Of a stretch of DNA of 41,534 nucleotides, positions 13,255 through 20,331 are shown one piece after another. The DNA is from a virus. The position numbers and the translations under genes are program-made. The stretch's first letter is position 1; each line of letters begins with the position of its first letter. Under the pieces are notes generated by a model, which ran no database searches, was not told the DNA's origin, and saw nothing but the letters and a program-made list of their open reading frames with translations. The stretch covers positions 1-41,534 of IMG/VR virus record IMGVR_UViG_3300021142_000070. One strand, 5' to 3'.

Positions 13255-13506
13255 ATGACTGATACAACACAAACCCCACAACAAGCAGATCCAGCCGCAC
13301 AAAGCACTGACCTAACAATTAATGACTTAAACGCACTTAAAGTTATTATCGATATTGCTAGCTCACGTGGCGCATTTAAACCAAATGAAATGGTAGCAGT
13401 TGGACAAACATATACTAAGTTAACTACATTCTTGGATGCAGTAGCTAAACAACAACCACAAGGTCAACAACCGGCAGACGCCACAGCGCCAGCTACAGGA
13501 GCTTAA
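13255..13506 (+). CDS. small conserved T4-like phage protein with Gln/Pro/Ala-rich ends
   Basis: An 83-residue protein after a clear AAGGAG. The ends (MTDTTQTPQQADPAAQSTD and QQPQGQQPADATAPATGA) are flexible and rich in Gln, Pro and Ala. The core, LNALKVIIDIASSRGAFKPN then EMVAVGQTYTKLTTFLDAV (residues 26-64), is a short helical domain whose RGAF and NEM elements I recall from small proteins of marine T4-like phages. A virion or assembly-linked role is possible; no experiment is known to me. It lies two bases before the next gene. Confidence 0.7.
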   Translation: MTDTTQTPQQADPAAQSTDLTINDLNALKVIIDIASSRGAFKPNEMVAVGQTYTKLTTFLDAVAKQQPQGQQPADATAPATGA

Positions 13507-13507
13507 T

Positions 13508-14137
13508 ATGGCTGAACTTAAACACGTGGCACGTGTCAAAGCTACTAATAAAAAATGTTTAGTAGCTTATCGCACATTGCCAGGCGATGCATATAATTGC
13601 CTAATTATCCCAACAGAAAATCTACCAGATATCTATCACGATGCACTTATTAATCTAGTAGAGAGTGGCAGTGGTCAAGACAGCTATGAGTTTGCAGAAG
13701 CTCTAGCACGTACACAATTTCCAGATGGCGCAACAATGCTTCCAAGCCTACATGCTTCAGGAAGACTAATTAAGGCACCAACTAGCGATATTGAAATGAC
13801 TCCAACACCGGCAACAGCTATTTTACTTTCAGAGTTAAATCAAATTATTGCCGAACAACGTGGTCTTGCGGTAGATGATTTGGCAATGAAGGATCCATCT
13901 ACACCTAGCAAGGCGGCTGATCCAAAATCTATTCCAGCTGACCCAACTGTTAAAGCTGATACTCCAAAAGCAACTGCTAAAGTAGTAGAAGCACCTGATG
14001 CTAGTGCTAGCCCAGAAGAGCAAGCAAAATTCTTCCGTAGCCAAGCAGATGCATTGGCTAAACAAGCCGCTGAAATGCGCCGTAAAGCAGAAGCGTTAGT
14101 TCCTACTGTAAAGAAGAAGGCTAAAGATCCAGCGTGA
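13508..14137 (+). CDS. conserved T4-like phage protein with Ala/Lys/Pro-rich tail
   Basis: A 209-residue protein. Residues 1-118 form a domain with HVARVKATNKKCLVAYRTLP, LPDIYHDALINLVESGSGQD and TPTPATAILLSELNQIIAEQ. Residues 125-209 are a low-complexity, Ala/Lys/Pro/Thr tail containing an Ala-rich coiled coil (RSQADALAKQAAEMRRKAEA) and a basic end. Such a folded head plus flexible basic tail suits an adaptor or DNA-contact protein. The head resembles conserved proteins in T4-like aquatic phages as I recall them. An AGGAG precedes the start. The stop overlaps the next GTG start. Confidence 0.7.
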   Translation: MAELKHVARVKATNKKCLVAYRTLPGDAYNCLIIPTENLPDIYHDALINLVESGSGQDSYEFAEALARTQFPDGATMLPSLHASGRLIKAPTSDIEMTPTPATAILLSELNQIIAEQRGLAVDDLAMKDPSTPSKAADPKSIPADPTVKADTPKATAKVVEAPDASASPEEQAKFFRSQADALAKQAAEMRRKAEALVPTVKKKAKDPA

Positions 14138-14454
14138 CGAAATCGGGAAGAAAACTTCCCAAAGACGTTATTGAAAAATGGCCAGAAGTTTTTAGTGAGG
14201 TAAAGCTCAATGTGTTACCTCTCAGGTATCTCCATACCGTTCTGGTCAATTTTAAGGATGGCAAGATTTGGGAAATAAAAATAACAGCAAAGACACGTCG
14301 AGAAGGTTGGCAGTCTTTTGAAAAAAATCTAGCGGAAATTTGTAAAAATTACGAAGACAACATCCACGATGTTGACTTTAAATTAGATACAGAAAGCATT
14401 CGCAAAGATATGGAAAAACAAACCCAACAATTTTTAAAGAAAAAGAAACTATAG
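14134..14454 (+). CDS. conserved T4-like phage protein, function unknown (GTG start)
   Basis: A 106-residue basic protein whose GTG start overlaps the upstream stop as GTGA. Blocks include GRKLPKDVIEKWPEVFSEVK (5-24), VLPLRYLHTVLVNFKDGKIW (27-46) and a helical C-terminal half with EDNIHDVDFKLDTESIRKDM, ending in a poly-Lys tail. I recall close patterns from T4-like cyanophages, where the gene also lies among virion-linked unknowns. The basic end may contact nucleic acid. It stops immediately before thyX with no spacer. Confidence 0.65.
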   Translation: MTKSGRKLPKDVIEKWPEVFSEVKLNVLPLRYLHTVLVNFKDGKIWEIKITAKTRREGWQSFEKNLAEICKNYEDNIHDVDFKLDTESIRKDMEKQTQQFLKKKKL

Positions 14455-15144
14455 ATGAATGTTAAACTACTAAGTTATAGTCAGCCAACAGCAGAGTTTG
14501 AAGCATTAGGTATTAGCGATGCTCAAGAACTTATTGCGTATTGCGCAAGAGTATCAAATCCCTCCAACCAACTTAACACAGAAACAAGTGAAAAACTCAT
14601 CAAATACCTCATCAGACATCAACACTGGAGTCCACTCGAAATGGTTTCAGCTTGCATGGAAATTACGACAACACGAGATATTGCACGGCAAATCTTGCGA
14701 CACAGAAGTTTCAGCTTCCAAGAGTTTAGCCAACGTTATGCCGACCCAACGGCAGAGCTTGATGATGCGTTTGTACTACGAGAAGCAAGATTTCAAGACA
14801 CCAACAATAGACAAAATAGTGTAGAGTTTGATATGAATAATAACGAGCAACGTCTATTAGCTATTGAATGGGAACGTGCTCAGAAACGTGTACTGTGGGC
14901 AGTTAAGCAAGAATATTCTTGGGCTATTAAGAATGGTATTGCTAAAGAACAAGCTCGTGCTGTATTGCCCGAAGGACTTACAGTAAGTCGTTTATATATG
15001 AATGGTACACTACGCAGTTGGATTCATTTTATTGAGTTACGTAGTGCAAATGGTACTCAGAAAGAGCACCAAGAAGTTGCTATAGAATGTGCTAAAGTAA
15101 TAGCTCAGGTTTTCCCTCTAGCCAACGATCTTTTAGCCAAATAA
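14455..15144 (+). CDS. thyX: flavin-dependent thymidylate synthase ThyX
   Basis: A 229-residue ThyX: dUMP to dTMP using methylenetetrahydrofolate, NADPH and FAD; the enzyme is a tetramer in the cytoplasm. The family signature RHR-x7-S is Arg82-His83-Arg84 to Ser92 (RHRSFSFQEFS). RHQHWSPLE (54-62) and the C-terminal LRSWIHFIELR complete the flavin and substrate pockets. Length is normal for the family. It supplies thymidine for phage DNA. It is the last gene of the right-pointing block: the terminator lies 20 bases after the stop, and the gene's final 53 bases overlap the 3' end of the convergent glycosyltransferase gene. Confidence 0.95.
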   Translation: MNVKLLSYSQPTAEFEALGISDAQELIAYCARVSNPSNQLNTETSEKLIKYLIRHQHWSPLEMVSACMEITTTRDIARQILRHRSFSFQEFSQRYADPTAELDDAFVLREARFQDTNNRQNSVEFDMNNNEQRLLAIEWERAQKRVLWAVKQEYSWAIKNGIAKEQARAVLPEGLTVSRLYMNGTLRSWIHFIELRSANGTQKEHQEVAIECAKVIAQVFPLANDLLAK

Positions 15145-15772
15145 AATCATTTATCTTAGCAAGTGCCTCCTTATTGGAGGCATTTTTTTCACCATATTCA
15201 CGACCTTGGATAGCACCCATATAAGCATATCCGCCAAATTGCGCATGTTGATTTAACTTACACCAGAAATATAATCTAGCCAAAGACTCTTCATTATTAA
15301 TTACAGCTAATTTACAACATTCTCTAAAAGCACTACGCCAAGTACTAAACTCATCTGTATTAAATGCTGTAATGTTACTTACTGTATCCATGGCTTTAAA
15401 TTTACTGCTAATACTCATAGTCATATCAGTAGTATTGGTATCCATGTTTATAGTCATTTGTTTTGGCAATAATTTTACTCCTCCGTATCCATAACTTAAA
15501 TTATTAATAGGATTAATACTACGCCAAACATGGACTACATCCAGCTCGTCATCTGGAACTTTATAATCAAAATTGAAATCATTTAATATAACTGCATCGC
15601 CATCCACTACCCAGAACATACGAGTAAAACATTTCTTTGCCGCGGCAATGTGTGCTTGATGTATTCCTTTGACACCATCTACACGTTTTGCTCTAGGAAA
15701 ACGTTCTTTTAGGCTAGCAAAATTTTCTTCTGCATCTGGCTCATTATATGAAATAAAAACTATATCGTACAT
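15092..15772 (-). CDS. GT-A-like glycosyltransferase (paralog of upstream gene)
   Basis: A 226-residue protein opening with IVFISYNEPDAEENFASLKE, then AKRVDGVKGIHQAHIAAAKK, and a DxD-type metal site FWVVDGDAVI (54-63, DGD 57-59). A GGVKLLPKQM segment and WRSAFRECCKL follow. This is the usual GT-A order: a nucleotide-sugar pocket, then a DxD that holds Mn/Mg, then an acceptor region. It is paralogous to the 298-residue neighbour, with the same SYNEP/SYDEP, GVKG and GGxKL blocks. Donor and acceptor are unknown. It ends the leftward operon, and its last codons overlap thyX and contain that gene's terminator. It shares TAATG with the gene before it. Confidence 0.8.
   Translation of the reverse strand: MYDIVFISYNEPDAEENFASLKERFPRAKRVDGVKGIHQAHIAAAKKCFTRMFWVVDGDAVILNDFNFDYKVPDDELDVVHVWRSINPINNLSYGYGGVKLLPKQMTINMDTNTTDMTMSISSKFKAMDTVSNITAFNTDEFSTWRSAFRECCKLAVINNEESLARLYFWCKLNQHAQFGGYAYMGAIQGREYGEKNASNKEALAKINDFIWLKDRWLEGKPELLL
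15164..15189 (+). terminator. rho-independent terminator for the thyX transcription unit
   Basis: TGCCTCC (15164-15170), loop TTATT, GGAGGCA (15176-15182), then seven T. It is a textbook intrinsic terminator in the rightward direction. It lies wholly within the coding part of the convergent glycosyltransferase gene, where it encodes the NASNKEA region; read leftward it has no T tract. Confidence 0.9.
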
Positions 15773-16668
15773 TATCGTCTTCTAATTACTCGAGGTGTAT
15801 TTAAGTAGACGGTTTTAAAAAACTTACTACCAGCTGGATCTAAATTGGCAATTTCTAATTCACTATGCTTCATTAAATATTTGCCTAAAAAATTTATATA
15901 TTCTGTTATTTTTTCTGGCTCTGCTTGTTCGTGTGTTGTTTCCCAATGAGTAGTTAACCATTCAAAATCGCGAACGTTTGCATAATCCCAGTCAGTAAAC
16001 ATTGTCATGTAACAGCCTTCTCTAGCACCTAATACACTCCAAATACCGTTTTCAACATCTGCACCTACTGTACACCAAACTAATAATCTATGATAGTTTT
16101 GCCACCATACCTTTTTTAAATCATTAGTTTTCATACCTTGATTTAAACTCATCTTAACACCTTCACGGAATCCGGCACGCCACGCTTGGAAAGGCGTAGC
16201 ATTTGTAAAACTTTCTGAATAGCTATCATTAAATTGATAATATTTGTCGTCGAAACAAAATTCTACACGGCCTTTTGCATCATCAATTGCGGCATTTTCA
16301 TGTGTACGCATATTGTTAACAAACTCTTTAGTCCACAGTTTTAGTCCACCATTGCCATACATAAGTCCATTAACATGAATTTTACCACACCATGAAAATA
16401 CATTTTCACTTGTTAGTCCTAATGCATCTAAGTCAATTTCAACTTCTAAAAATTTAGGATCTACAATATTGTCTGCATCCACTGTAACAAAATACTCAGT
16501 ATCACTTAATGCCGCACAGGCCTTGTGTGCGGCATCACTACCTTTAACTCCATGAACACGTTTTGCCCAAGGCACTTTAGTAAGTAAGTCTGCATAATTT
16601 TTTTCAGCATTTGGTTCATCGTAGCTGAGAAAGATGATGTCTTGTTCAATTATTTTAATTTTTGTCAT
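15772..16668 (-). CDS. GT-A-like glycosyltransferase
   Basis: A 298-residue protein with IIFLSYDEPNAEKNYADLLT (11-30), AKRVHGVKGSDAAHKACAAL, and a DxD site in YFVTVDADNIVD (59-70, DAD 64-66). MYGNGGLKLWTKEF and WRAGFREGVKMSL follow, matching the smaller neighbour step for step. It is likely a cytoplasmic enzyme using a nucleotide sugar with a divalent metal. It is longer than its paralog by a C-terminal helical part (TEYINFLGKYLMKHSEL) that might govern acceptor choice. It overlaps the upstream gene by 14 bases. Confidence 0.8.
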   Translation of the reverse strand: MTKIKIIEQDIIFLSYDEPNAEKNYADLLTKVPWAKRVHGVKGSDAAHKACAALSDTEYFVTVDADNIVDPKFLEVEIDLDALGLTSENVFSWCGKIHVNGLMYGNGGLKLWTKEFVNNMRTHENAAIDDAKGRVEFCFDDKYYQFNDSYSESFTNATPFQAWRAGFREGVKMSLNQGMKTNDLKKVWWQNYHRLLVWCTVGADVENGIWSVLGAREGCYMTMFTDWDYANVRDFEWLTTHWETTHEQAEPEKITEYINFLGKYLMKHSELEIANLDPAGSKFFKTVYLNTPRVIRRR

Positions 16669-17251
16669 TTATTTTTAATCCGTAACTTTGAAATATTATT
16701 TGACTAGACACTGATATTTTTTCAATTTTTGTTTCTACATTACTAGCAAATGGTATTGTAATACTTTGATTTTCTACTAGTTCTTTTACATCTATAACTA
16801 TACTTCTAATTAAAAAATCAAAATCATCTTTAAGCATTATAAAAAAGATAGTTTTAGTTAACACATCATTTTCAATTCTAATTTTAGCTTTTTTACTTAA
16901 TTTAAAATTCCATGTTTTATCAGTTTTATTCCAAGTAACTGTTAGTTCAGTGTCTTTTGTAGGAGTCTTGTTTATCCATTCAAAAATGTTATTTCTAAAT
17001 CCGTAAAGTTGTTCTGCTATTTGTATAATAGTTTTATGAGTGGTACCATCTACATTTTTAGCATACCCAATCATATGCTCGTGTAGCTTTTTTTCTCCAG
17101 TAATAAATGGTATATAATCTTCATATTTGATTTCAAGACTACCTTCATCAAGTACAGTAGGTTCGTTTGAAACTGAACGAATCACTCCAGTTTGTTTACT
17201 GTAGTGAGCCCAATACTTCTGCTCTGGCGAAATCATATACTTATTTGTCAT
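16655..17251 (-). CDS. unknown protein inside the glycosyltransferase operon
   Basis: A 198-residue protein without a recognised domain. The N-terminus has MISPEQKYWAHYSKQTGVIR; the middle is charged and helical (HKTIIQIAEQLYGFRNNIFE); the C-terminal half is beta-rich with Lys and Ile (TVTWNKTDKTWNFKLSKKAK, then SITIPFASNVETKIEKISVS). It has no DxD or nucleotide-sugar motif, so it is probably not a glycosyltransferase itself. It overlaps its neighbours by 14 and 11 bases, which ties its expression to theirs; it could be the substrate or a scaffold for the enzymes. Base composition is even richer in AT than its neighbours by eye. Confidence 0.65.
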   Translation of the reverse strand: MTNKYMISPEQKYWAHYSKQTGVIRSVSNEPTVLDEGSLEIKYEDYIPFITGEKKLHEHMIGYAKNVDGTTHKTIIQIAEQLYGFRNNIFEWINKTPTKDTELTVTWNKTDKTWNFKLSKKAKIRIENDVLTKTIFFIMLKDDFDFLIRSIVIDVKELVENQSITIPFASNVETKIEKISVSSQIIFQSYGLKINDKN

Positions 17252-18083
17252 TATGTAATTCCTCTAGCTGATCAAGTATAGTTTTAGTAACAAAATCTTT
17301 TTCCACATAATGAAATAATTTAGTTTGTTTAATATTTGATACAATTAACTCGCCTCGACTGTTTAAAATCCAAGGAATAGTATCTTGCCATCTAGTAGCA
17401 CTATCAGGCCAATCTTGTAATGGAATTTTCATGTGTATAAATTCTAAAGGGCTACAATTATCAATTACATAATTATATTCGCCTGAAATTTCAACTGCAA
17501 TAGCTGTAGCTAAATCCATGCTTAACCAATTTTGATAATAGTCGGGTGCAAACTTTGTCCAACACCATTCCCAATTATTACATACAAATTCTAATACTTT
17601 ATAAAAAGATTTTGCGGCATCATTCTTTTTAAAATAATGCAATGCATAATATGGATTAGTTAAATTGTTTGCCTTAAATGCTTTTCTGTGTATTGTATCA
17701 ACAACTGTTTCTAATTTATGATTTTTAATTTGATTACAAAATTTAACATCATAATTTCTACAATAATGCCACCATTCACTTATATCTTCTAACAATAACA
17801 TATCTGTATCTAATACTATTGTTTCGTCATACGGAGTTACGTGATATAATTTCCAACGATGCTCTGCGGCTAGAGGACTATTTTCTGTTTCTTCAAACCA
17901 AGGAATAGGAATGATTTGATCAAAAACTTCTCTATATTTTTTAGGTACATCACTATTAGTTACTAGTGAAACTGAATTAATTGTAGGCTGACTAGATTTA
18001 ATACTTAACGCAAGAGCATAGGCTTGTGTAATATAATCTACCCTGTCAGTATTTTGTGCAAATAAAAGAAATCCTTTAGACAC
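17241..18083 (-). CDS. GT-A-like (GT8-type) glycosyltransferase
   Basis: A 280-residue protein beginning GFLLFAQNTDRVDYITQAYA, with LALSIKSSQPTINSVSLVTN as the first strand-helix pair and a clear DxD motif in ETIVLDTDMLLLED (87-100, DTD 92-94). This order fits GT8-like retaining enzymes such as glycogenin relatives. A Trp-rich acceptor region follows (NNWEWCWTKFAPDYYQNWLS). It is paralogous to the next upstream gene (FAQN-x3-VDY start and the same DxD position). Substrates are unknown. It overlaps neighbours by 11 and 8 bases. Confidence 0.8.
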   Translation of the reverse strand: MSKGFLLFAQNTDRVDYITQAYALALSIKSSQPTINSVSLVTNSDVPKKYREVFDQIIPIPWFEETENSPLAAEHRWKLYHVTPYDETIVLDTDMLLLEDISEWWHYCRNYDVKFCNQIKNHKLETVVDTIHRKAFKANNLTNPYYALHYFKKNDAAKSFYKVLEFVCNNWEWCWTKFAPDYYQNWLSMDLATAIAVEISGEYNYVIDNCSPLEFIHMKIPLQDWPDSATRWQDTIPWILNSRGELIVSNIKQTKLFHYVEKDFVTKTILDQLEELHNDK

Positions 18084-18924
18084 CTGAACCTCCTGTAATA
18101 TATCGGCTTAGACTAAATTTATTCATAACGTGTACGTCTAATCCTGTAGTTTTTACAGCAGTATATTCACCGTAAAATTTTTGTTTCTGTACTAGAAAAT
18201 TCATTTTGTTGTCAACTGCATTAACTAAAAAATCTTTATCGCTGATGTATATCATTTTTCCAGGAAGTGCTGTTGCAAAATCGCCATTTGTTTTGCCATT
18301 CATAATGTGTATAGCAATACTAAAAGCAAAATCATTTCTATATGTAAATGCAGTAATGTTATAGAGCGTTTTAAAATAAATCCAGTTTTGTTTAATATAT
18401 TCTACTAGAGTAAAAAAACTATCCATTATAGCATTTTTATTGAATATAAAAACTGTAGCCCAATAAAAAGGAACACTATATCTATTGATTCTTTTAAAAT
18501 CAGTTGTGTCTCTATCTAAGGCTAAATCAAAACTACTTTGATATATTTGGAAATCGTGATCGTTATCCAATGCTGTTTTTAACAATGGAGAGTTAATAAC
18601 ATAATCGCTATCTAAAACTAGTGTGCGATCGTAAGGTGTTAAATCGTAAACTTGGCTACGTGTCCAATTTTTCCATTCGGTAAATTTTGAAGATAATGAG
18701 CCATCATGGAACATTTTGCTTTGAACTAATCCAGATGGCTGTACTTCAATAACTGAATCAAACTCATGGTTGGGATAGTTTTCCTCTAACCATTTTTTAT
18801 TATCTGTTACTAAAGATACCGGAATATCTAAATATTGTTTAGCACGGCTAGCCGCAAATACTGCTAGCTGGACATAATCAACTGAATGATTATTTTGAGC
18901 AAATATAAGTGCGCCTGTTGTCAT
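18076..18924 (-). CDS. GT-A-like (GT8-type) glycosyltransferase
   Basis: A 282-residue protein with ALIFAQNNHSVDYVQLAVFA at the start, PVSLVTDNKKWLEENYP next, and a DxD-type site in RTLVLDSDYVINS (100-112, DSD 105-107). The later half holds SVPFYWATVFIFNKNAIMDS and a FAFSIAIHIMNG segment. It shares the layout of its downstream paralog, but the DxD is DSD rather than DTD, and the acceptor half differs, so the pair may act in sequence on one glycan (inference). It shares ATGA with the small gene upstream. Confidence 0.8.
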   Translation of the reverse strand: MTTGALIFAQNNHSVDYVQLAVFAASRAKQYLDIPVSLVTDNKKWLEENYPNHEFDSVIEVQPSGLVQSKMFHDGSLSSKFTEWKNWTRSQVYDLTPYDRTLVLDSDYVINSPLLKTALDNDHDFQIYQSSFDLALDRDTTDFKRINRYSVPFYWATVFIFNKNAIMDSFFTLVEYIKQNWIYFKTLYNITAFTYRNDFAFSIAIHIMNGKTNGDFATALPGKMIYISDKDFLVNAVDNKMNFLVQKQKFYGEYTAVKTTGLDVHVMNKFSLSRYITGGSGV

Positions 18925-19271
18925 AGTTCAACTATATCTGCAATTTTTCGTTTTGTTTTAATTTCTGAATATTTTACTGTGTACTCATTTAGAGCTTCGA
19001 AGTAAACTGAAACTATGTTATCTAAAAATTCCTGTACATTAGGAATTACCACTGGAAAATCATTTGCATCTAAAAATGGAACATCTGAAATATGTCCTAA
19101 CTCTATAACTGTTTTAATAAATGCAATTAACTCAGGGGAAACTTTAAATGTAGATCCGTTAGTGTAGTAAACTAATTTTTGTTTATACTCTTCCGATATC
19201 ACTCTGCGTTGATTTGACAATGTGGCCGCATAATTAGCTACAGCAAATGCTTTTTCAATTCTTTCGTCCAT
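18921..19271 (-). CDS. conserved T4-like phage protein, first gene of the glycosyltransferase operon
   Basis: A 116-residue protein starting MDERIEKAFAVANYAATLSN. Blocks include VYYTNGSTFKVSPELIAFIK and DANDFPVVIPNVQEFLDNIV, then a basic helical end (SEIKTKRKIADIVEL). I recall close patterns in T4-like phages of marine bacteria, without function. It is first behind a strong promoter with a palindrome across the -10 and is four-base coupled to the next gene. It is not a glycosyltransferase; a regulatory or adaptor role is possible. Confidence 0.7.
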   Translation of the reverse strand: MDERIEKAFAVANYAATLSNQRRVISEEYKQKLVYYTNGSTFKVSPELIAFIKTVIELGHISDVPFLDANDFPVVIPNVQEFLDNIVSVYFEALNEYTVKYSEIKTKRKIADIVEL

Positions 19272-19282
19272 AATAAACTCCG

Positions 19283-19302
19283 TAGTGTATAATATTACAC
19301 TA
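19283..19302 (-). promoter_or_regulatory. operator-like palindrome over the -10
   Basis: TAGTGTA (19283-19289) and TACACTA (19296-19302) are perfect 7-bp arms with six bases between, covering the -10 hexamer. The 20-bp size and position are those of a dimeric repressor site; no matching repressor gene is recognised in the window. Confidence 0.45.
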
Positions 19303-19320
19303 TGTAGTTAGCTGTGTCAA
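19292..19320 (-). promoter_or_regulatory. sigma70-type promoter of the leftward glycosyltransferase operon
   Basis: On the minus strand, a perfect TTGACA (19320-19315) is followed after 17 bases by TAATAT (19297-19292), four of six matches to the -10 consensus. The first ATG (19271) is 20 bases further on, with GGAG between. This places the six-gene operon under host-type early control apart from the late tail genes upstream. Confidence 0.7.
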
Positions 19321-19343
19321 GAGCTTAGGATAAATTAATTTGA

Positions 19344-20312
19344 TTAATTGCTTGAGAAACTAGCACCGATACCCGAAGCTGGATAAAATGCACTAGCCGA
19401 AACGTTTGAACTAGACGGATAAATTGCGGCTACCGTACTAGTTATTTGACCAGTGATAGCATAGTATTGCGCTTGAGGATATCCTGCCGACGGATATGTG
19501 TTTATACCACGGCTAGTATAAGTGTTGCCATAATACATTCTAAAAGTTAATACAGGCGCATTGTATTGAACAGTAATCCAAAATCTATCAGCAGTGCCAC
19601 TAGTGTAAAGACCGTCACCGATGGTTTTACTGAATATAGTAGTTTCTGTATTTGTTGCGTTGATAAATCCAGTAGATGGGCTAATCACACCTGCTTGATA
19701 TCCACTGCTTGATGTACTGCTACGTCCATAAGTAATTGTACCAGAACTGCTTAATAAATTAAACCAATCATTATCTAGAGTTGCAGGACTTTGAGCACCA
19801 CCTGAAGTTTGATACTGATTTAAATTTGCACTTAGATTAATTATGCTTCCTGTATTAAAGAAATAAGTTGCGTAAGCGGAACTAGAAAATGTCATAGTTA
19901 CTGTATGAGTTGCAGTTTTGCCAACACCTACGTTCACATAATTTAAACTACTTACTGTTGCAGAAGTTACTGTGTCTGCTGGAAGACCGTAATATTGAGA
20001 TGGATTATTAAGAGCTGTGGCCGCTGTCAAATATGCGGCTCTATCAGAATCTTTAATAACTAAACTTGAAGATGCTGTGGTTATAGATGGGCGAGCAATA
20101 CCTAAATGATCTGCAATTCTAAACATATCATTTTGTAAAGCATTCCATTCAGCTACTGTAATTTTTGTAGCGTTACTAGCAGGCGGTGGAGCGGCCACTG
20201 CACTACTGTTTAAATTTGTTTGTCCATATTGTGTTGAAAGAACTGCGGCTATTTGAGCATAGATAGCGTTATATTCAGCAATTTCAATTTGGTTATTTAC
20301 ACCTGCTGTCAT
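19344..20312 (-). CDS. tail structural protein (paralog of upstream gene)
   Basis: A 322-residue Ser/Thr/Ala/Tyr-rich protein. The N-terminal block has IEIAEYNAIYAQIAAVLSTQ, then YGQT and WNALQNDMFRIADHLG; a middle IKDSDRAAYLTAATALNNPS is followed by a long beta-rich region (THTVTMTFSSSAYATYFFNT and on). The blocks repeat in the 374-residue neighbour, so the two arose by duplication. It is probably a virion component of the tail or fibre attachment. AAGGAG sits before the ATG. The stop lies within a short AT-only inverted repeat (AATTAAT/ATTAATT, 19333-19349), too weak to be a sure terminator. Confidence 0.7.
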   Translation of the reverse strand: MTAGVNNQIEIAEYNAIYAQIAAVLSTQYGQTNLNSSAVAAPPPASNATKITVAEWNALQNDMFRIADHLGIARPSITTASSSLVIKDSDRAAYLTAATALNNPSQYYGLPADTVTSATVSSLNYVNVGVGKTATHTVTMTFSSSAYATYFFNTGSIINLSANLNQYQTSGGAQSPATLDNDWFNLLSSSGTITYGRSSTSSSGYQAGVISPSTGFINATNTETTIFSKTIGDGLYTSGTADRFWITVQYNAPVLTFRMYYGNTYTSRGINTYPSAGYPQAQYYAITGQITSTVAAIYPSSSNVSASAFYPASGIGASFSSN

Positions 20313-20331
20313 ATTTGTCTCCTTAAACTAC

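Noticed and set aside
19326-19350. AT-only inverted repeat at the end of the 322-residue protein as a terminator
   Set aside because: The stem has no G or C and no T tract follows in the right direction, so it would be too weak.
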